NCBI GenBank assembly: GCA_907163375.1
Contig: CAJQUW010014720.1
Location: forward strand, 1-64,000
Source of the DNA: Prostheceraeus crozeri
Lineage: Eukaryota > Platyhelminthes > Polycladida > Euryleptidae
Length of the DNA: 64,000 nt
Direction: 5' to 3'
The notes under the pieces were generated by a model. That model saw only the letters and a list, made by a program, of their open reading frames with translations, was not told where the DNA came from and ran no database searches. Positions 61,893 through 64,000 of this stretch are shown piece by piece. How positions within the stretch are numbered: the stretch's first letter is position 1; each line of letters begins with the position of its first letter. Position numbers and translations under genes: made by a program.

Positions 61893-62400
61893 ATGGCACA
61901 CGATCAGTTTACCAGAGGTATGGCTATTGGAATGATTCGTTGGTAGAAGTTGTGCGAGTGTTGCCGAAGAGCTGCAACTATCGAGAGTCGTTGCTTGGAG
62001 GTGGTGGTGTCGATGGAAAGCAGAAGGAGATGTTAAAAAGAAGAAGGGATCTAGTCTACCAAGAAAGTCTGCAGGAAGGACAGACGCACGTCTAGTTTTA
62101 GCTGCAAAGAGGAATAGATTTGTGTCAGTCCCAAAGCTAGTCGTACACTGGAAGAACGCCTCAAATATAGACTGTAGCGTTCGAACGGCTTACCGAAGAT
62201 TGCGAGAAGCTGGAATTCAATCGCGACGATCAGCTGTCCTAATTCCATTAGGTTTTGAGCACCGCAGAAGACGAGCTGCCTGGTGTGATGCCCATCGCTC
62301 ATGGAATGACCATCACTGGCAGAAAGTCTTGTGGACCGATGAATCGAGATTCACTCTGGATTTCAATGACGGTCGTGTCAGAGTGCATCGTCCTCAGTCT
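61893..62400 (+). pseudogene. Second Tc1/mariner transposase, truncated
   Basis: A different Tc1-like family. The start reads MAHDQFTRGMAIGMIRW before a stop, and the longer frame 62122-62487 contains VRTAYRRLREAGIQSRRSA, HRRRRAAWCDAHRSW and the first catalytic Asp in VLWTDESRFTLDFNDGRV. The sequence leaves the family near 62400, before the second and third acids. Truncated and with internal stops. Confidence 0.75.
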
Positions 62401-62526
62401 ACAATCAAAAATCAGCTAAAATCAGCCTACGATTTTTTTTGCGATCAAAATTTGAAATTGTTTTTCTGCATAATGTACATAAATTGATTCAGAACCTGAT
62501 GATGGCCTGGGATATAAGGTCGTAAT

Positions 62527-62624
62527 ATATAGTTGATAATAGCCTATATTTTTACTTACCATCACCGTACTTGGCTTTCCTAAACTTCTAATTAAAATTG
62601 TGTCGAGCCAAGGCATATTCGCTC
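62527..62624 (-). repeat. Inverted repeat flanking Tc1 copies, right arm
   Basis: Inverse match of 59914-60009 with few differences (ACTTACCATCACCGTACTTG and AATTGTGTCGAGCCAAGGCA). The truncated Tc1-like piece ends before it. Confidence 0.8.
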
Positions 62625-63018
62625 ATTTTCAAGGTAATCGGGAGGGATAACTGAAACACATTCCTGTTAAATTCAAAATTACAACGGTTGATCAAGGATA
62701 TCTTATCTGCTCGTTATCAATGATTGTTCAAAGCTAAGGCACAGATGTAGATGAAGCAAAGGTATGTCACACAATTTCTGCAAATGTTGATCGAGCATGT
62801 GCCACATGTGAATTTCTTTTCAGGAAGAAATACGTCGACTTTGTTTTGTTTTTGTGGTACAGACGACAAGTGGTTCAACGAATCTGTTGGGGTAGTTCTT
62901 CTGAGTGACTATTTATATGTGTACCTGGCACAACTTCCGTCCTTTTAATGATGAATTTTTCGGCGATGCTCACTGTAAAGTCCCAAAGTTTTGGAAATCA
63001 CGTGAACGTTCAAGCACA

Positions 63019-63243
63019 CTATGTCATCAAATTGACAAAACACGGTAACGGCCATGGGCATGATTGGACTTTGAGGGAATAATATCGAACCATCTGATCA
63101 GCCGCATCCACTCCTTCTTTTGTCTGATTGTGAAACTTCGTAAAACTTCTTTTGGCTGTGATTGTCGCGTTCAAATTTCCACAGTCAAAGAGCTCAGAAA
63201 ATACATCTGTTACATCATCGACCATGCCGGTAGCAAACGTCAT
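63019..63243 (-). pseudogene. piggyBac transposase fragment
   Basis: Contains FHNQTKEGVDAADQMVRYYS followed by a WPLPCF block, matching the piggyBac Y-N-x-T-K-G-G-V-D-x-x-D-Q-M and R-W-P-x-x-x-F motifs that include the last catalytic Asp. Only about 40 residues are recognisable; weak similarity may extend to about 63400. No inverted repeats or TTAA flanks were found. Confidence 0.7.
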
Positions 63244-63419
63244 AGGATCTCCTTCTTTGTTACATCACGAATGATATTGTGGGTGGGATATTGCAATTTT
63301 ATTGGGATTCGACTCCACCGTGTCCAATCTTCAGCTGTAATGATTTCTACTGCAGCTAAAAGTGGAACTAAAGAAATGCATTACATATTTTACTGTACAT
63401 ATGAATCTAAGTGACAATT

Positions 63420-64000
63420 TTCTTCTCCTTGCAAAGTAGGCCTACATGTACATACACAGCATCTATAGTCTCGTCTAGCTCTACTATTCACGCATTTCAA
63501 GTAGTGACAGGCGAGTGGATGAAAAAATTGGCGGCGCAACCGTCGAAAGATCCGTAGTCCTTGCTAGTGTCAACGTAAATTCGTAGCATCAATTTTACAC
63601 CATGCATGACTAATTTTGAAATTCAATGACGCTGCCAATGATATACAGCAAAAATCGCACATTGGCACCTCATGGACCGGCAGATCTCGTCGATATGCCG
63701 AAAAACAACATTTGAAAAGTTCCATGGATCATTCCATAAAGGCAGGAATTCATTGGTCCATTGCCGGTCAATCGACCGGTAACCGTTCTTCTCAGTATAT
63801 GCAACCATGTAATCATTAAAACAACAGAAATGTCGAAATAAACATCATAGCGAAATATTTTGCAAAAGTTTTGAAAAGTCACGACAACTCACTTCATTCG
63901 ATTGCTTACACATTTCGCAATCAAAAAATTAAAATGTCTTACCAGTCAATTAACAGGTATCTTACTTTTAGTGTTAAACTGTATCTTTCCATCAAGTAGT
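63420..64000. other. No gene seen
   Basis: Only short frames, none recognisable. Confidence 0.5.

Overview
This is animal nuclear DNA from an invertebrate genome crowded with transposable elements. The only confident host sequence is one exon of a type I diacylglycerol kinase (59342-59636, + strand) with clean splice edges. Nearly everything else is mobile DNA. The mix (two Polintons, a BEL/Pao remnant, several LINE families, an endonuclease-type (RLE) LINE, Tc1/mariner, piggyBac, P/THAP and Merlin-like pieces, tRNA-derived repeats, a hammerhead ribozyme) fits an invertebrate but does not fix the phylum.

Region by region. 1 to about 14700: Polinton 1, entering from the left window edge. Its polymerase (+ strand, 1-4006) is heavily decayed, then come a TATA-binding-protein-like gene (+) and a long opposing block (- strand, 14644 to 5371) of RING, small basic, packaging ATPase, integrase, minor capsid, major capsid and protease genes, most still open. 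14869-15440: minisatellites. 15322-17500: BEL/Pao gag-protease remnant. 17506-19070: nested LINE pieces. 20340-24300: a nearly full-length LINE with ORF1 and ORF2. 25856-27540: a 5'-truncated LINE.

27836-43399: Polinton 2, about 15.5 kb between long, nearly identical inverted repeats made of about 300-bp subrepeats. The left repeat was hit by a 1-kb foldback element. Inside are a repeated small-domain cassette, a long open polymerase ORF, capsid and ATPase remnants, two micro-RING proteins, a DEDDh-exonuclease-like gene, and a free copy of a domain that is also fused to the polymerase. 44741-47870: an RLE-type LINE preceded by a tRNA-like sequence. 48050-49420: a LINE endonuclease fragment. 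49559-49977: a 4 x 104-bp array. 51565-51972: inverted tRNA-SINE pair. 52863-56272: Merlin-like and P/THAP transposon remnants plus a hammerhead ribozyme on the minus strand. 57632-58751: LINE RT fragment. 59342-59636: the kinase exon. 60012-62400: Tc1/mariner copies. 63019-63243: piggyBac fragment.

The two Polintons look like relatives with different accessory genes. The most unusual content is a TBP-like protein beside a recurring TATATAAGG promoter box in Polinton 1, which suggests an element-encoded transcription programme. UBA/RING or micro-RING proteins in both elements suggest manipulation of host ubiquitin signalling. These functional readings are inferred from motifs read by eye; no database search was run.
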